Assembly (NCBI GenBank): GCA_910584785.1
Contig: CAJUDX010000017.1
Span: 1-57,750 of the forward strand
Direction of reading: 5' to 3'
Source of the DNA: an uncultured Lachnospiraceae bacterium
GTDB lineage: Bacteria > Bacillota > Clostridia > Lachnospirales > Lachnospiraceae
DNA: 57,750 nt
The notes under the pieces were generated by a model. That model worked only from the letters and a program-made list of their open reading frames with translations. It made no database searches and had not been told where the DNA came from. The translations under genes and the position numbers were made by a program. Below, in pieces: positions 16,718 to 25,014 of this stretch (the stretch's first letter is position 1; every line of letters begins with the position of its first letter).

Positions 16718-18454
16718 ATGTATAGGGACGATTTGGAACAGGAAAATCAAGTGCAGGACGCGCAAGAGGTGGGACAGGAGAAGAAGGAGCTGGAAAATCA
16801 AAATTCGATAGAGAAGCAAAACCGTGAGGTTAATCAGGAAACCCACACATCTCAGAACAGTTACAGCGGAGCACCACAAAATAGTTACAGCGGAGCACCA
16901 CAAAATAGTTACGGCAGCGCACCGCAGGATAATTACCAGAATAGACCGCAGAATCATAACCCATATGGGAATATGCCGCAGGGGAATTATGGAAACACCT
17001 GGCAAAGCAGTTACGGGAACAATCAACAAGATGCGCAGCATTCCTCTGGAAGCACACAACAGAACGGATATGCAAATCCCCCGTATTCGTATGGAAATTC
17101 ATCGGGTTATCAACAGCAGAACACAATGCATTGCCATTCAGCGGGGCATACTAACTATGGTCAGCAGTATGCACCCTGGCAGCAGCCTGGCTCTTCTTCA
17201 TCGGTTAAACCCGATGGGCATAAGAAAAAGCCGTTTCCTCCTTTGGTGAAGAAAACCGCAGGAATCATGGCGGCTGCCCTGTTATTCGGTGTGGTTGCCG
17301 GTTCAGCGATGACAGGGGTTCGTCTGCTAAGTGATTATTTTACCGTGTCAGAGAAGCAGGAGCCGGTAACGGTATCGCAGGCGGAAACCCTCCCGGCAGT
17401 TAAGACACCTGCAGAGGGAAACTCTGCTCCGGCAGTGGCTACAGGAATGAATGATGTATCTGCCATTGTGGAGAGGGCGATGCCGTCGGTAGTTGCCATC
17501 CAAAGTGTCACCCAGCATGAGGTTCAGAACTGGTTTGGTCAGTCACAGATTTATGAGGGAAAGGGCAGTGGATCAGGAATTATTATCGGGGAAAGCGATA
17601 CAGAACTTTTAGTAGTGACGAATAAGCATGTCATCGAAGGCGCGGTGAATATTAATGTTGGCTTTTGTGATAATGAGAGTGTGGAGGCCCATATTAAAGG
17701 GACTGATTCAGAAAATGATCTGGCTGTGCTTGCGGTAAGCCTGGAAAAGATTTCGGATGATACGAAAAGTAAGATTGCCATTGCAACGCTGGGCGATTCG
17801 GATGCCTTAAAGGTGGGGCAGGGGGTTATCGCCATCGGCAATGCCCTGGGTTACGGACAGTCAGTGACCGTAGGTTATGTTAGTGCCTTAGATCGCGAGG
17901 TGCACACCGATGAGATGACGACCCGCAATCTTTTACAGACCGATGCGGCGATTAATCCGGGTAACAGCGGTGGTGCATTGCTCAATATGCAGGGAGAGGT
18001 AATCGGCATTAATTCGGCAAAATATTCTTCCACCGACGTTGAAGGTATGGGTTATGCTATTCCTATCAGTAAGGTAAGCAATATTATTGGTGACCTGATG
18101 ACGATGAAAACCCGTGTTCAGATTGATCAGGATAAGCAGGGCTATCTGGGGATTCAGGGCACAGATATTGATTCCAATACTTCGAATCTTTACGGAATGC
18201 CGCAGGGCATATTCGTCTATAAGATTGTGGAGGGAGGCGCCGCGGCAGCATCGGATTTGCGGGAAAAGGATATTATTACAAAATTCGACGGTCAAAGTGT
18301 AAAAACGATGGCGGAGTTAAAAAATCTTTTGCTGTATTATGCCGGCGGAGACAGCATTGAACTTACGGTACAGTCGCTTAAGGAGGGGGAATATGTGGAA
18401 CGCCAGGTTGTGATTACTTTGGGAACCCGACCGGCAGAAGAACAAACTAATTAA
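16718..18454 (+). CDS. HtrA/DegP-type membrane-anchored serine protease with PDZ domain
   Basis: 578 residues. Residues 1-170 are a Gln/Asn/Tyr-rich cytosolic region with three copies of an NSYSGAPQ unit. One membrane helix follows (about 179-205), then a trypsin-like domain outside the cell with triad H304 (TNKHVIEGA), D334 (SENDLAVL) and S417 (NPGNSGGAL). A PDZ domain occupies about 470-570 (GYLGIQGTDI, IVEGGAAAASDLREKDIITKFDG). It probably degrades misfolded exported proteins. AGAAAGGAG lies before ATG 16718. It follows the glycan operon but has its own spacing and terminators on both sides, so it is probably a separate unit. Confidence 0.95.
   Translation: MYRDDLEQENQVQDAQEVGQEKKELENQNSIEKQNREVNQETHTSQNSYSGAPQNSYSGAPQNSYGSAPQDNYQNRPQNHNPYGNMPQGNYGNTWQSSYGNNQQDAQHSSGSTQQNGYANPPYSYGNSSGYQQQNTMHCHSAGHTNYGQQYAPWQQPGSSSSVKPDGHKKKPFPPLVKKTAGIMAAALLFGVVAGSAMTGVRLLSDYFTVSEKQEPVTVSQAETLPAVKTPAEGNSAPAVATGMNDVSAIVERAMPSVVAIQSVTQHEVQNWFGQSQIYEGKGSGSGIIIGESDTELLVVTNKHVIEGAVNINVGFCDNESVEAHIKGTDSENDLAVLAVSLEKISDDTKSKIAIATLGDSDALKVGQGVIAIGNALGYGQSVTVGYVSALDREVHTDEMTTRNLLQTDAAINPGNSGGALLNMQGEVIGINSAKYSSTDVEGMGYAIPISKVSNIIGDLMTMKTRVQIDQDKQGYLGIQGTDIDSNTSNLYGMPQGIFVYKIVEGGAAAASDLREKDIITKFDGQSVKTMAELKNLLLYYAGGDSIELTVQSLKEGEYVERQVVITLGTRPAEEQTN
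16859..16930 (+). repeat. 24-base in-frame tandem repeat in the HtrA gene
   Basis: Two identical 24-base units (16859-16882, 16883-16906) and a third diverged one (16907-16930) encode NSYSGAPQ twice and NSYGSAPQ once. The array is in frame, so copy number changes would only lengthen or shorten the disordered cytosolic tail. Confidence 0.9.
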
Positions 18455-18472
18455 ATTGTCGTAATTGACAGA

Positions 18473-18512
18473 GGACGCTGCATTGGAGTTATTTTTGCAG
18501 CGTCCCTTGTAT
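18473..18512 (+). terminator. Terminator-like hairpin after HtrA
   Basis: GGACGCTGCA (18473-18482) and TGCAGCGTCC (18496-18505) form a perfect 10-base-pair stem with a 13-base loop, about 20 bases after the stop codon. The following CTTGTATTT is only a moderate T-run. Confidence 0.7.
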
Positions 18513-18615
18513 TTCTGAAAAAAATCTTTTATAATGGAGCACATGGCGGGAATGAACGTTCAGACACGCTCTGATTCAAATATCAGGGAATAATCAGGGA
18601 AGGAAAGAGTGCAAG

Positions 18616-20019
18616 GTGGAGGATAATAAAATAGAAACAGTAAAGACAGAAGAAGATAAGCAGACGGCCAGGGAGGATGACGGCGGCTATGAAAAGGTCT
18701 GCTATATTTGCCGGCGACCGGAGAGCAAAGCAGGGCCGATGGTATCCATGCCAGGCGGGATTTCTATGTGCAATTCCTGTATGCAGAAGGCATTTGACGC
18801 GTTAAATCAAACAGGAATGGACCTTTCCCAGCTTTCCAGTATGCCGTTTTTAAATATGAATTATGGAGATATCAGCAAGCTGATGCAGCCGGATACTGTG
18901 GTCTCTCAAAAGCAGAAAATTAAGAAAAAATCTGCGGTGCAAAAGACCTATATGTTAAAGGATATTCCGGCGCCGCATGTGATTAAGCAGCAGCTGGATG
19001 AATATGTTGTCGGTCAGGACAGGGCCAAAAAGGTTATGTCGGTGGCAGTGTATAATCATTATAAGCGGGCGCTTTTGGGTGAGCAAAAGGGGGTATTGGA
19101 GGGTGTAACCATTGAAAAATCCAATATCCTGATGTTGGGGCCTACCGGAAGCGGGAAAACCTATCTGGTAAAGACGCTGGCCCGGCTCTTAGATGTACCA
19201 TTAGCGATTGCCGATGCAACTTCGCTGACGGAGGCCGGCTATATCGGCGATGATATCGAAAGCGTGGTCAGTAAGTTGCTGGCAGCGGCAGGAAATGATG
19301 TTGAGAAGGCAGAGCGGGGGATTATTTTTATCGATGAAATTGATAAGATTGCCAAAAAGCAGCAGACGAATGCCAGGGACGTCAGTGGGGAGTCCGTACA
19401 GCAGGAGCTGTTAAAGCTTTTAGAGGGCAGCAGTGTGGAGGTTCCGGTGGGCTCAAATCAGAAAAATGCAATGACCCCGATGGCAACAGTAAATACGGAA
19501 AATATTTTATTTATCTGCGGCGGAGCCTTCCCAGAATTAGAAAATATGATTAAGGAGCGGTTAAGCTGCCGTTCGTTTATGGGATTCAACGGTGAATTAA
19601 AGGATCGGTTCGATCAGGACAAGGATTTACTGGGAAAGGCTACGAATGAAGATCTTCGCAAGTTTGGAATGATTCCAGAGTTCTTGGGGCGGCTTCCTGT
19701 GCTGGTCTCCCTAAGCGGTCTGGATCACGCGCTGATGAAAAGAATTTTAAAGGAGCCGAAAAATGCCATCCTGAAACAGTATGAAAAGCTGTTGGCCTAT
19801 GATGAGGTAAAGCTGGAATTTGAAGATGATGCCCTGGACTGGATTGCTGAACAGGCATTGACCAAGGAGACCGGTGCACGGGCGCTTCGGGCCATTATTG
19901 AGGAGTTTATGCTGGATATTATGTTTGAGATTCCCAAGGATGATGCGATTGGCAAGGTGATAATTACGCGGCCCTACCTGGAGAAACGGGGAGGGCCAAG
20001 GATAGAGATGAGGGGATAA
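18616..20019 (+). CDS. clpX: ClpX-family AAA+ unfoldase, paralogue without adjacent clpP
   Basis: 467 residues. An N-terminal C4 zinc-binding domain (C29, C32, C52, C55) precedes the AAA+ module: Walker A GPTGSGKT (175-182), Walker B IIFIDEID (236-243), sensor 2 near GARALRAII. The ClpP-docking loop is present as MGF (322-324, usually IGF). The pore loop is GYIG (208-211) instead of GYVG. The loop aligning without gaps to the RKH motif of E. coli ClpX reads QKN (282-284). So it should bind ATP and ClpP but may choose substrates differently. The start is GTG 18616 with AGGAAAG upstream. No clpP, tig or lon lies nearby, which suggests an additional ClpX copy; that is inference, since the rest of the genome is not visible. 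Confidence 0.88.
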   Translation: MEDNKIETVKTEEDKQTAREDDGGYEKVCYICRRPESKAGPMVSMPGGISMCNSCMQKAFDALNQTGMDLSQLSSMPFLNMNYGDISKLMQPDTVVSQKQKIKKKSAVQKTYMLKDIPAPHVIKQQLDEYVVGQDRAKKVMSVAVYNHYKRALLGEQKGVLEGVTIEKSNILMLGPTGSGKTYLVKTLARLLDVPLAIADATSLTEAGYIGDDIESVVSKLLAAAGNDVEKAERGIIFIDEIDKIAKKQQTNARDVSGESVQQELLKLLEGSSVEVPVGSNQKNAMTPMATVNTENILFICGGAFPELENMIKERLSCRSFMGFNGELKDRFDQDKDLLGKATNEDLRKFGMIPEFLGRLPVLVSLSGLDHALMKRILKEPKNAILKQYEKLLAYDEVKLEFEDDALDWIAEQALTKETGARALRAIIEEFMLDIMFEIPKDDAIGKVIITRPYLEKRGGPRIEMRG

Positions 20020-20026
20020 GCTGCGA

Positions 20027-21784
20027 TTATTCCCGCAAATCCAGGAAGGACTGGTATAAATTCAGGGTGCCGTAGCCAAATTCTTTATTGGGATATTCAT
20101 AGCCTGGTGTTCTGCCCGCGCCGCGTACCAGATAGCCGCGGATAGACGCGTCACTCATGGTCATATCATTGCCTGCAATCAGTCCCCAGGAAACAAGATT
20201 GGCGATGGCCCCAGCTGCATGGGCTGCCGATACGGAGGAGCCGCTTTTCCGTGTCATGGGCATATCGCTGTTGTTATCTGGTACCGGTGAGACGGTTGGA
20301 CCATAGACATCGACACCGGGGGCGGCTAAATCGGGTTTTATTCGCTCATTAATGGTGAAGCCCCGGCTGGAATGGATGTAGATGCTTCCATCCACATGAT
20401 TGTAGGCGCTGATTGTGATGGGAAAGCGGGCATTGCCCGGATTGGTGATGGTGGTGTCGGGGGTGGGGCGCAGAAAGATGGTTTCTGGTTTGCAAAAGCT
20501 TTCCACCGGAAGCCAGATATGGTAGCGCCCGTTTAAGTATAAAGAATTAAATACCCGGATGCGCCATACCCCGGCAGTGGGATTTTCAAAGCGGAAGAAA
20601 ATCAGCTGCCGTCCTGAACCGGATTCGGTGGGAATATAGCTGACGGTAATTACCGTGGATTCCAGCAGGAAGGTAAGCCGTGTCTCCCGTCCCAGTGTCA
20701 TGGGGATTCGGCTGATGGTTTCTCCGCTGGGCGAGATAAAACCTACGGTATATAAATCGGTGATATCCGACCAGAATTCTGCCACAAAGCCCCTTTCGTT
20801 TTCCGCTACCCGTATTTCCACATCTTCTGAGTTTTGTCCGCTGGGCAGGGTGCCGAAGTAGTGATGGGAAAGCCCGGTTTCATTTCCTCCGGCGATAACG
20901 TTAACCGTACCGATGGACTGGCTGGAATCCTGCAGGGTATAACCTAAGGGGGTGGTTCCCTCATGACTTCCGCTGTTGCTGCCTAAGGAAATGCAGAGAA
21001 CGAGAGGCATGTGCAGGTGTTCTGCCAGAAGCGAAAGGTAGTGTATGCCCATCATAATATCATTTTCCTGATAAGCATTAGCGTCCTCCTGGATAAGATA
21101 AAAGTCCCGGAGGTACTTTTTTGCGGGCTTAAGTTTTACCATGCCGATGGCAGCCTTGGGGGCGGCGCCAATAAAGTCTCCGGTCGGTGACGGGCCGCCG
21201 GCTGCAATTCCAGCCATAAAGGTTCCATGTCCTTCGGTATCCGTAGAGGGGACGATATCTAACGGACGGTCGGAACGCAGGGCTTCATTGATTTGCTGGT
21301 GGGTAAAGGCTGTGCCATAGTGAATATCCATTTGCTGATTCCAGGGATCGGGGACACCGGGGGGAGTGGCATTCGGGTCGTCTGGCAGGGTCTGATCCCA
21401 TATTCCGGCAATTCTGGTTGTTCCGTCCATGTTCTTAAACAATGGATTCAGATAATCAATACCTGTATCAATTAAGCCGATAAGCACCCCTTCCCCCCGG
21501 TTATTTAGGGCAGGCTGCTGAAAAACCGGCAGAATGCCCGCCGCTTCCATACTGGAGGTATCTAAAAGAGTAAAAAGTTTAGGGATGGAATAATAGTCAT
21601 ATTTCGCCAATGAGATGGGAAGTACAGCATCTAAGGGAAAGTAAAGAATATCAAACTCCCGTGAGGCATATTCCCGGCAAAGAACCTGGCGGCTGATTTG
21701 TTCAATGTGGGAATAGGGGCCACTGCGCCGGTAAATAAAATCGGCAATATTCTCACTGGCTGGGTTTACTGGGCAGGAAATCAT
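20027..21784 (-). CDS. Subtilisin-like S8 protease, Csp-like
   Basis: 585 residues. Catalytic residues are D106 (GLIDTGID), H186 (TEGHGTFMAG) and S516-517 (SGSSVSAAHAAG, a variant of GTSMAAPHVAG). Residues 1-85 look like a short pro-region. An insert of about 150 beta-rich residues sits between the His and Ser blocks, the place of the jellyroll domain in clostridial Csp germination proteases. There is no Sec signal peptide, also as in Csp proteins. I start at ATG 21784, with GAGGT seven bases upstream on this strand; the frame stays open to 22237 but that part lies across the lspA-like gene. A role in spore germination is possible but not shown; no sleC or other spore gene is nearby. Confidence 0.85.
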   Translation of the reverse strand: MISCPVNPASENIADFIYRRSGPYSHIEQISRQVLCREYASREFDILYFPLDAVLPISLAKYDYYSIPKLFTLLDTSSMEAAGILPVFQQPALNNRGEGVLIGLIDTGIDYLNPLFKNMDGTTRIAGIWDQTLPDDPNATPPGVPDPWNQQMDIHYGTAFTHQQINEALRSDRPLDIVPSTDTEGHGTFMAGIAAGGPSPTGDFIGAAPKAAIGMVKLKPAKKYLRDFYLIQEDANAYQENDIMMGIHYLSLLAEHLHMPLVLCISLGSNSGSHEGTTPLGYTLQDSSQSIGTVNVIAGGNETGLSHHYFGTLPSGQNSEDVEIRVAENERGFVAEFWSDITDLYTVGFISPSGETISRIPMTLGRETRLTFLLESTVITVSYIPTESGSGRQLIFFRFENPTAGVWRIRVFNSLYLNGRYHIWLPVESFCKPETIFLRPTPDTTITNPGNARFPITISAYNHVDGSIYIHSSRGFTINERIKPDLAAPGVDVYGPTVSPVPDNNSDMPMTRKSGSSVSAAHAAGAIANLVSWGLIAGNDMTMSDASIRGYLVRGAGRTPGYEYPNKEFGYGTLNLYQSFLDLRE

Positions 21785-21847
21785 AAACAGTACCTCAGCA
21801 AATTCGGCTGTTTTTTCAATATATGCCCATTTTGCGAAAAAATTCCC

Positions 21848-21876
21848 TTTACGATAAGGAAGAAAAAGGGTAAAAT
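21848..21876 (+). promoter_or_regulatory. Putative promoter for the LspA-like gene
   Basis: TTTACG (21848-21853), 17 bases, TAAAAT (21871-21876), ending 53 bases before ATG 21930. The -35 is weak. Confidence 0.4.
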
Positions 21877-21929
21877 ATAAAGCAGAGATTAAAGTAAAAG
21901 GATAAATAATGAAAAGGGAGGTATAGCAT

Positions 21930-22427
21930 ATGGTATGGATTCTTCTTGTTGGACTGCTTGCCGGAATTGATCTTTGCATTAAGGCAGAGATTGAAGCCAG
22001 AGACAGCAGTGAATTTCCAAAGCCATTAGAGCAGACAAAGGGAAAGATTATTCTCCACAAATCGCACAATGCAGGTTTTCCGTTCGAGATATTAAAGAGC
22101 CGTCCGGATCTGGTGGAGGAGCTGCCGCGTGCCGTTTTCTGCGGGCTTTCCGGCGTGTTTGGCTTTTTACTTCCGCAAAAGGGGCACAGGATAGAAAAGC
22201 TGTCCATGGCTTTGACCCTGGGCGGCGCGCTCAGCAACCTTTATGATCGTGCAAAACGGAAGTATGTTGTGGATTACTTCAGCATTGATGTTAAGGGAAT
22301 CAAAAAGGTAATATTTAATTTGGGGGATTTCTTTATTTTTGCTGGTGCCGCCCTGACGGTAATTGCCATGCTGGTGAATGAGCTTGGGCAAAGAGGGAAA
22401 AAGAAAAAACAAAACACTAGGCGGTAA
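21930..22427 (+). CDS. Divergent signal peptidase II (LspA)-like membrane protein
   Basis: 165 residues with about four hydrophobic segments. LspA motifs are recognisable: D14 and K18 in a degenerate DxxxK, SHNAGFPF, GGALSNLYDRAKRKYVVDYF with D115, and IFNLGDFFIF with D133. D115 and D133 match the catalytic aspartate pair of lipoprotein signal peptidases. The usual GGAxGN is GGALSN. It probably cuts lipoprotein signal peptides at the outer membrane face, but its divergence suggests a second copy or a narrower substrate range. ATG 21930 has AAGGGAGGT upstream. It is divergent from the subtilase and unlinked to an RluD-type gene, the common neighbour of housekeeping lspA. Confidence 0.75.
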   Translation: MVWILLVGLLAGIDLCIKAEIEARDSSEFPKPLEQTKGKIILHKSHNAGFPFEILKSRPDLVEELPRAVFCGLSGVFGFLLPQKGHRIEKLSMALTLGGALSNLYDRAKRKYVVDYFSIDVKGIKKVIFNLGDFFIFAGAALTVIAMLVNELGQRGKKKKQNTRR

Positions 22428-22471
22428 TTCATGGACAAAAGATTCAGTGAATGAATGGGAATTACGTAATT

Positions 22472-22510
22472 AAGGGGCGCTTTGTCGAAAACATGGCGTC
22501 CCTTCCTCTT
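22472..22510 (+). terminator. Terminator-like hairpin after the LspA-like gene
   Basis: AAGGGGCGC (22472-22480) and GCGTCCCTT (22496-22504) form nine pairs including one G-U, with a 15-base loop; CCTCTT follows. The T-run is short. Confidence 0.55.
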
Positions 22511-22537
22511 GACAGAAATGGAATAGTATAGTAAAAT
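22509..22537 (+). promoter_or_regulatory. Promoter of the CBS-domain membrane protein gene
   Basis: TTGACA (22509-22514), a 17-base spacer and TAAAAT (22532-22537): a consensus -35 and a near-consensus -10, 38 bases before the start codon. Confidence 0.8.
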
Positions 22538-22574
22538 CACCTAATAAAATTCAGGAAAAAAGGAGTGTTTTTTT

Positions 22575-23891
22575 ATGGATCCGTCTGGTGACGCGGTCAT
22601 ACGATTGTGTATTTTATTACTTTTATTAGCATTATCTGCATTCTTTTCTTCGGCAGAAACAGCACTTACCACGGTAAACCGTATCCGTATGCGAACCCTG
22701 GCTGAAAACGGGCATAAGCAGGCCGAGCTGGTGATTAAGATCGTAGAGGATCAGGGTAAGATGCTCAGTGCCATCTTAATAGGGAATAATGTGGTGAACC
22801 TTTATGCGTCCTCTCTGGCAACGATACTGGCGTCAGAGCTTTTCGGCAGCAGGGCCGTGGGGGCCGCCACAGGCATATTAACCTTACTTATTCTGGTCTT
22901 TGGGGAAATAACGCCCAAAACTGTTTCCACCTTATCTTCTGAGATGATTTCCTTAAAATATGCGCCGTTTATTTATACCTTGATGTGGGTGCTGACCCCG
23001 GTTATTTTTCTGGTCAATCAGCTCTCTATGCTTGTTCTGCGCCTTTTGCGGGTAGATCCAAATAAAAAGCCGGAATCCATTACCGAGGACGAGCTGAGAA
23101 CCATCGTGGAGGTTAGCCATGAAGAAGGCGTTATCCAGATGGAAGAAAAAAAGATGATTACCAATGTATTCGACTTTGGGGATAATCTGGCAAAGGATAT
23201 TATGGTTCCCCGTATTGATATGACTTTTATTAATGTGGAGGCAACATATGATGAACTGCTTGAAATTTTCCGTGAAGAGAAGTATACACGTTTTCCGGTT
23301 TATGAAGAATCCACCGATAATGTGATTGGAATTATTAATGTAAAGGATCTTTTGCTTCTGGAAGGGAAGGAGAATTTCTCTATCCGGGATTTCCTGCGTC
23401 AGCCGCTGTATACGTATGAGTTTAAGAAAGCGGCGGAACTGATGGTGGAAATGCGGAAAACCCTGAATAATATTGTGATTGTACTGGACGAGTATGGAGC
23501 TACCGCAGGACTGATTACGCTGGAGGATATGCTGGAGGAAATCGTCGGGGAAATACGGGATGAGTACGATGAGGATGAAGAAGAAAGCGTAGTGGAGCTG
23601 GAGCCGGGACAGTATAGGGTGAATGCATCACTGAAGCTGGATGATTTGAATGAATGCCTGGATTTGAAGCTGGAATCGGAGGACTATGATTCTCTGGGCG
23701 GCCTGGTGATCGGGCTTTTGGATCATCTGCCGGAAGAAGGCGAAGAGGTTACGCATGATGGGCTTCGGATGGTGGTGGAGCATATGGATAAGAACAGGAT
23801 TGAGACAATTCTTTTATATCTGCCGGAAGAGGCGGAAGAGGGGGAGAGTATAGAGGAAGAAATGGCGGAGATTGAGGCGAAAAGGGCGTAA
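22575..23891 (+). CDS. CNNM/HlyC-CorC family membrane protein with CBS domains
   Basis: 438 residues. A DUF21/CNNM membrane domain with about four helices (1-180; FFSSAETALTTVN, GNNVVNLYASSLAT, EITPKTVS), a CBS pair (about 205-325; IMVPRIDMTFI, RFPVYEESTDNVIGIINVKDLLL, LDEYGATAGLITLEDMLEEIVGEI) and a C-terminal CorC/HlyC domain (about 345-425; YRVNASLKLDDLN, YDSLGGLV). The C-terminus is very acidic. Members are linked to magnesium or cobalt efflux, and some are labelled hemolysins from an old observation. ATG 22575 follows AAAAAGGAGTG. It has its own promoter and stands alone. Confidence 0.9.
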   Translation: MDPSGDAVIRLCILLLLLALSAFFSSAETALTTVNRIRMRTLAENGHKQAELVIKIVEDQGKMLSAILIGNNVVNLYASSLATILASELFGSRAVGAATGILTLLILVFGEITPKTVSTLSSEMISLKYAPFIYTLMWVLTPVIFLVNQLSMLVLRLLRVDPNKKPESITEDELRTIVEVSHEEGVIQMEEKKMITNVFDFGDNLAKDIMVPRIDMTFINVEATYDELLEIFREEKYTRFPVYEESTDNVIGIINVKDLLLLEGKENFSIRDFLRQPLYTYEFKKAAELMVEMRKTLNNIVIVLDEYGATAGLITLEDMLEEIVGEIRDEYDEDEEESVVELEPGQYRVNASLKLDDLNECLDLKLESEDYDSLGGLVIGLLDHLPEEGEEVTHDGLRMVVEHMDKNRIETILLYLPEEAEEGESIEEEMAEIEAKRA

Positions 23892-24042
23892 GGGAATACG
23901 AGAGTGTGGAGAAACTATGGTGCAGAAGAGGGTACGCTGCGGCGGGGCCATATGCCATCATCACCACGCTCTCGCTTTGCATATCATGCAGAAGGTATTA
24001 AACTTCGCTGGAGCGTGGCTGAATGATGTTTTGCGAAACAAC

Positions 24043-24393
24043 TTAGGCCATGCCCCCGACCATGCCGCTGATTGTACAGATGCCCAAGATGGTGAGTAGT
24101 TTTTGGGTGTCGTATTCGAGGCTGTTGTTGAGGAGGACAGACATCAGGGCTAAGAGGATGAAGTAGAGCAGGCCAGAGATAAGGCCCCAGAAGAATTTTC
24201 GGTTTTTCATTCCTTTTCCTGTCAGCAGTCCGCCGAAAAAGCAGCTTAAGGCATAGATTCCATAGACGGCACTGGAAACCTTGGCAGGTGAAAGCTTTAG
24301 CTGGAATAATCCAAAGGCCAGAGCAGTAAGCAGCAGGGCGCTTAACAGATAAGAAAGAAATAAGGATCGGGTTAAGACCTTTAATGTTCGCAT
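24043..24393 (-). CDS. TIGR04086-type small membrane protein
   Basis: 116 residues with four predicted membrane helices (about 8-30, 38-60, 66-88, 96-115) and Gly-rich helix ends (CFFGGLLTGKGMKNRKFFWG, GICTISGMVGG). It matches the Firmicutes TIGR04086 family, which often sits beside the SCIFF genes and yajC/secDF, as here. Its function is unknown. It is transcribed divergently from scfA, with GAGGG before ATG 24393 on this strand. Confidence 0.8.
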   Translation of the reverse strand: MRTLKVLTRSLFLSYLLSALLLTALAFGLFQLKLSPAKVSSAVYGIYALSCFFGGLLTGKGMKNRKFFWGLISGLLYFILLALMSVLLNNSLEYDTQKLLTILGICTISGMVGGMA

Positions 24394-24624
24394 GTAATTT
24401 CCCTCATTTTAAAATTTATAGTCCATCTTATGCCAATCTCTCTTCAGATATGTAAGCTTTTCCTGCCATTCAAATAAAATTGTGAAAGCTTTCCCAAAAC
24501 AGTATATAGCTACAGCAGCAAAAGCGCGGTGACAATGGAATACATCCCTGCTGCAGCGGACGCATCATTGTATAAAACGATTACATAATACATATTACGA
24601 TTGCAATACTATTCTTAAAAAACC

Positions 24625-24653
24625 TTGCTAACTCCAGCCACATATGATATAAT
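24625..24653 (+). promoter_or_regulatory. Promoter of scfA
   Basis: TTGCTA (24625-24630), 17 bases, TATAAT (24648-24653): perfect -10 and spacing. It would start an RNA near 24660, about 30 bases before scfA. The 230 bases further upstream, up to the divergent gene, hold no recognised gene. Confidence 0.75.
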
Positions 24654-24690
24654 CGCAAGGAACTTTAGCAAAAATAGGAGGCGAACCAAG

Positions 24691-24837
24691 ATGAAGCACG
24701 TGAAAACTTTAAATTCGAATACCTTAAAAGACTCCATGAAAAAAGGCGGCTGTGGCGAATGTCAGACCTCCTGTCAGTCTGCATGCAAGACTTCCTGCAC
24801 GGTGGGAAATCAGAGTTGCGAGAACCGCAGTCGTTAG
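24691..24837 (+). CDS. scfA: SCIFF (six-cysteine) ranthipeptide precursor
   Basis: 48-residue precursor peptide. The leader MKHVKTLNSNTLKDSMKKGG is followed by a core with six Cys (C-G-E-C, S-C, A-C, S-C, S-C), the six-cysteines-in-forty-five-residues signature. The radical SAM enzyme encoded downstream makes thioether bridges from Cys sulfur to other residues in such peptides. ATG 24691 is preceded by TAGGAGGCG. The peptide is nearly universal in Clostridia, and its role has been linked to cell-to-cell signalling rather than killing. No export or peptidase gene follows directly, so maturation beyond the maturase is not visible here. Confidence 0.96.
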   Translation: MKHVKTLNSNTLKDSMKKGGCGECQTSCQSACKTSCTVGNQSCENRSR

Positions 24838-24948
24838 TGTACAGGATGGACGATATTCTGATGCTGTCCTGTGCATACCGGGAATAAGTGACAGTTTCAC
24901 TATGATTCAGGTAAGCTGATGCGAGTTGTAAAGACATACCAGCTGCTA

Positions 24949-24983
24949 ACCCCTACGGTCGTTGGGATTGTAGGGGTATTTTC
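24949..24983 (+). terminator. Attenuator/terminator between scfA and scfB
   Basis: ACCCCTAC (24949-24956) and GTAGGGGT (24970-24977) form a perfect 8-base-pair stem followed by ATTTTC. No separate promoter was seen before scfB, so read-through probably supplies scfB, giving much more precursor than enzyme. Confidence 0.75.
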
Positions 24984-25014
24984 AATTTCATAAAGAGAAA
25001 GATGAGGAAGGTTT

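Noticed and set aside
21785..22237. N-terminal extension of the subtilase by 151 codons
   Set aside because: It runs antisense through the LspA-like gene; ATG 21784 has a good ribosome binding site and begins the sensible pro-region.
23872..24099. A 75-codon frame after the CBS-domain gene
   Set aside because: It overlaps both neighbours' ends, shows no family pattern and no convincing start signal.
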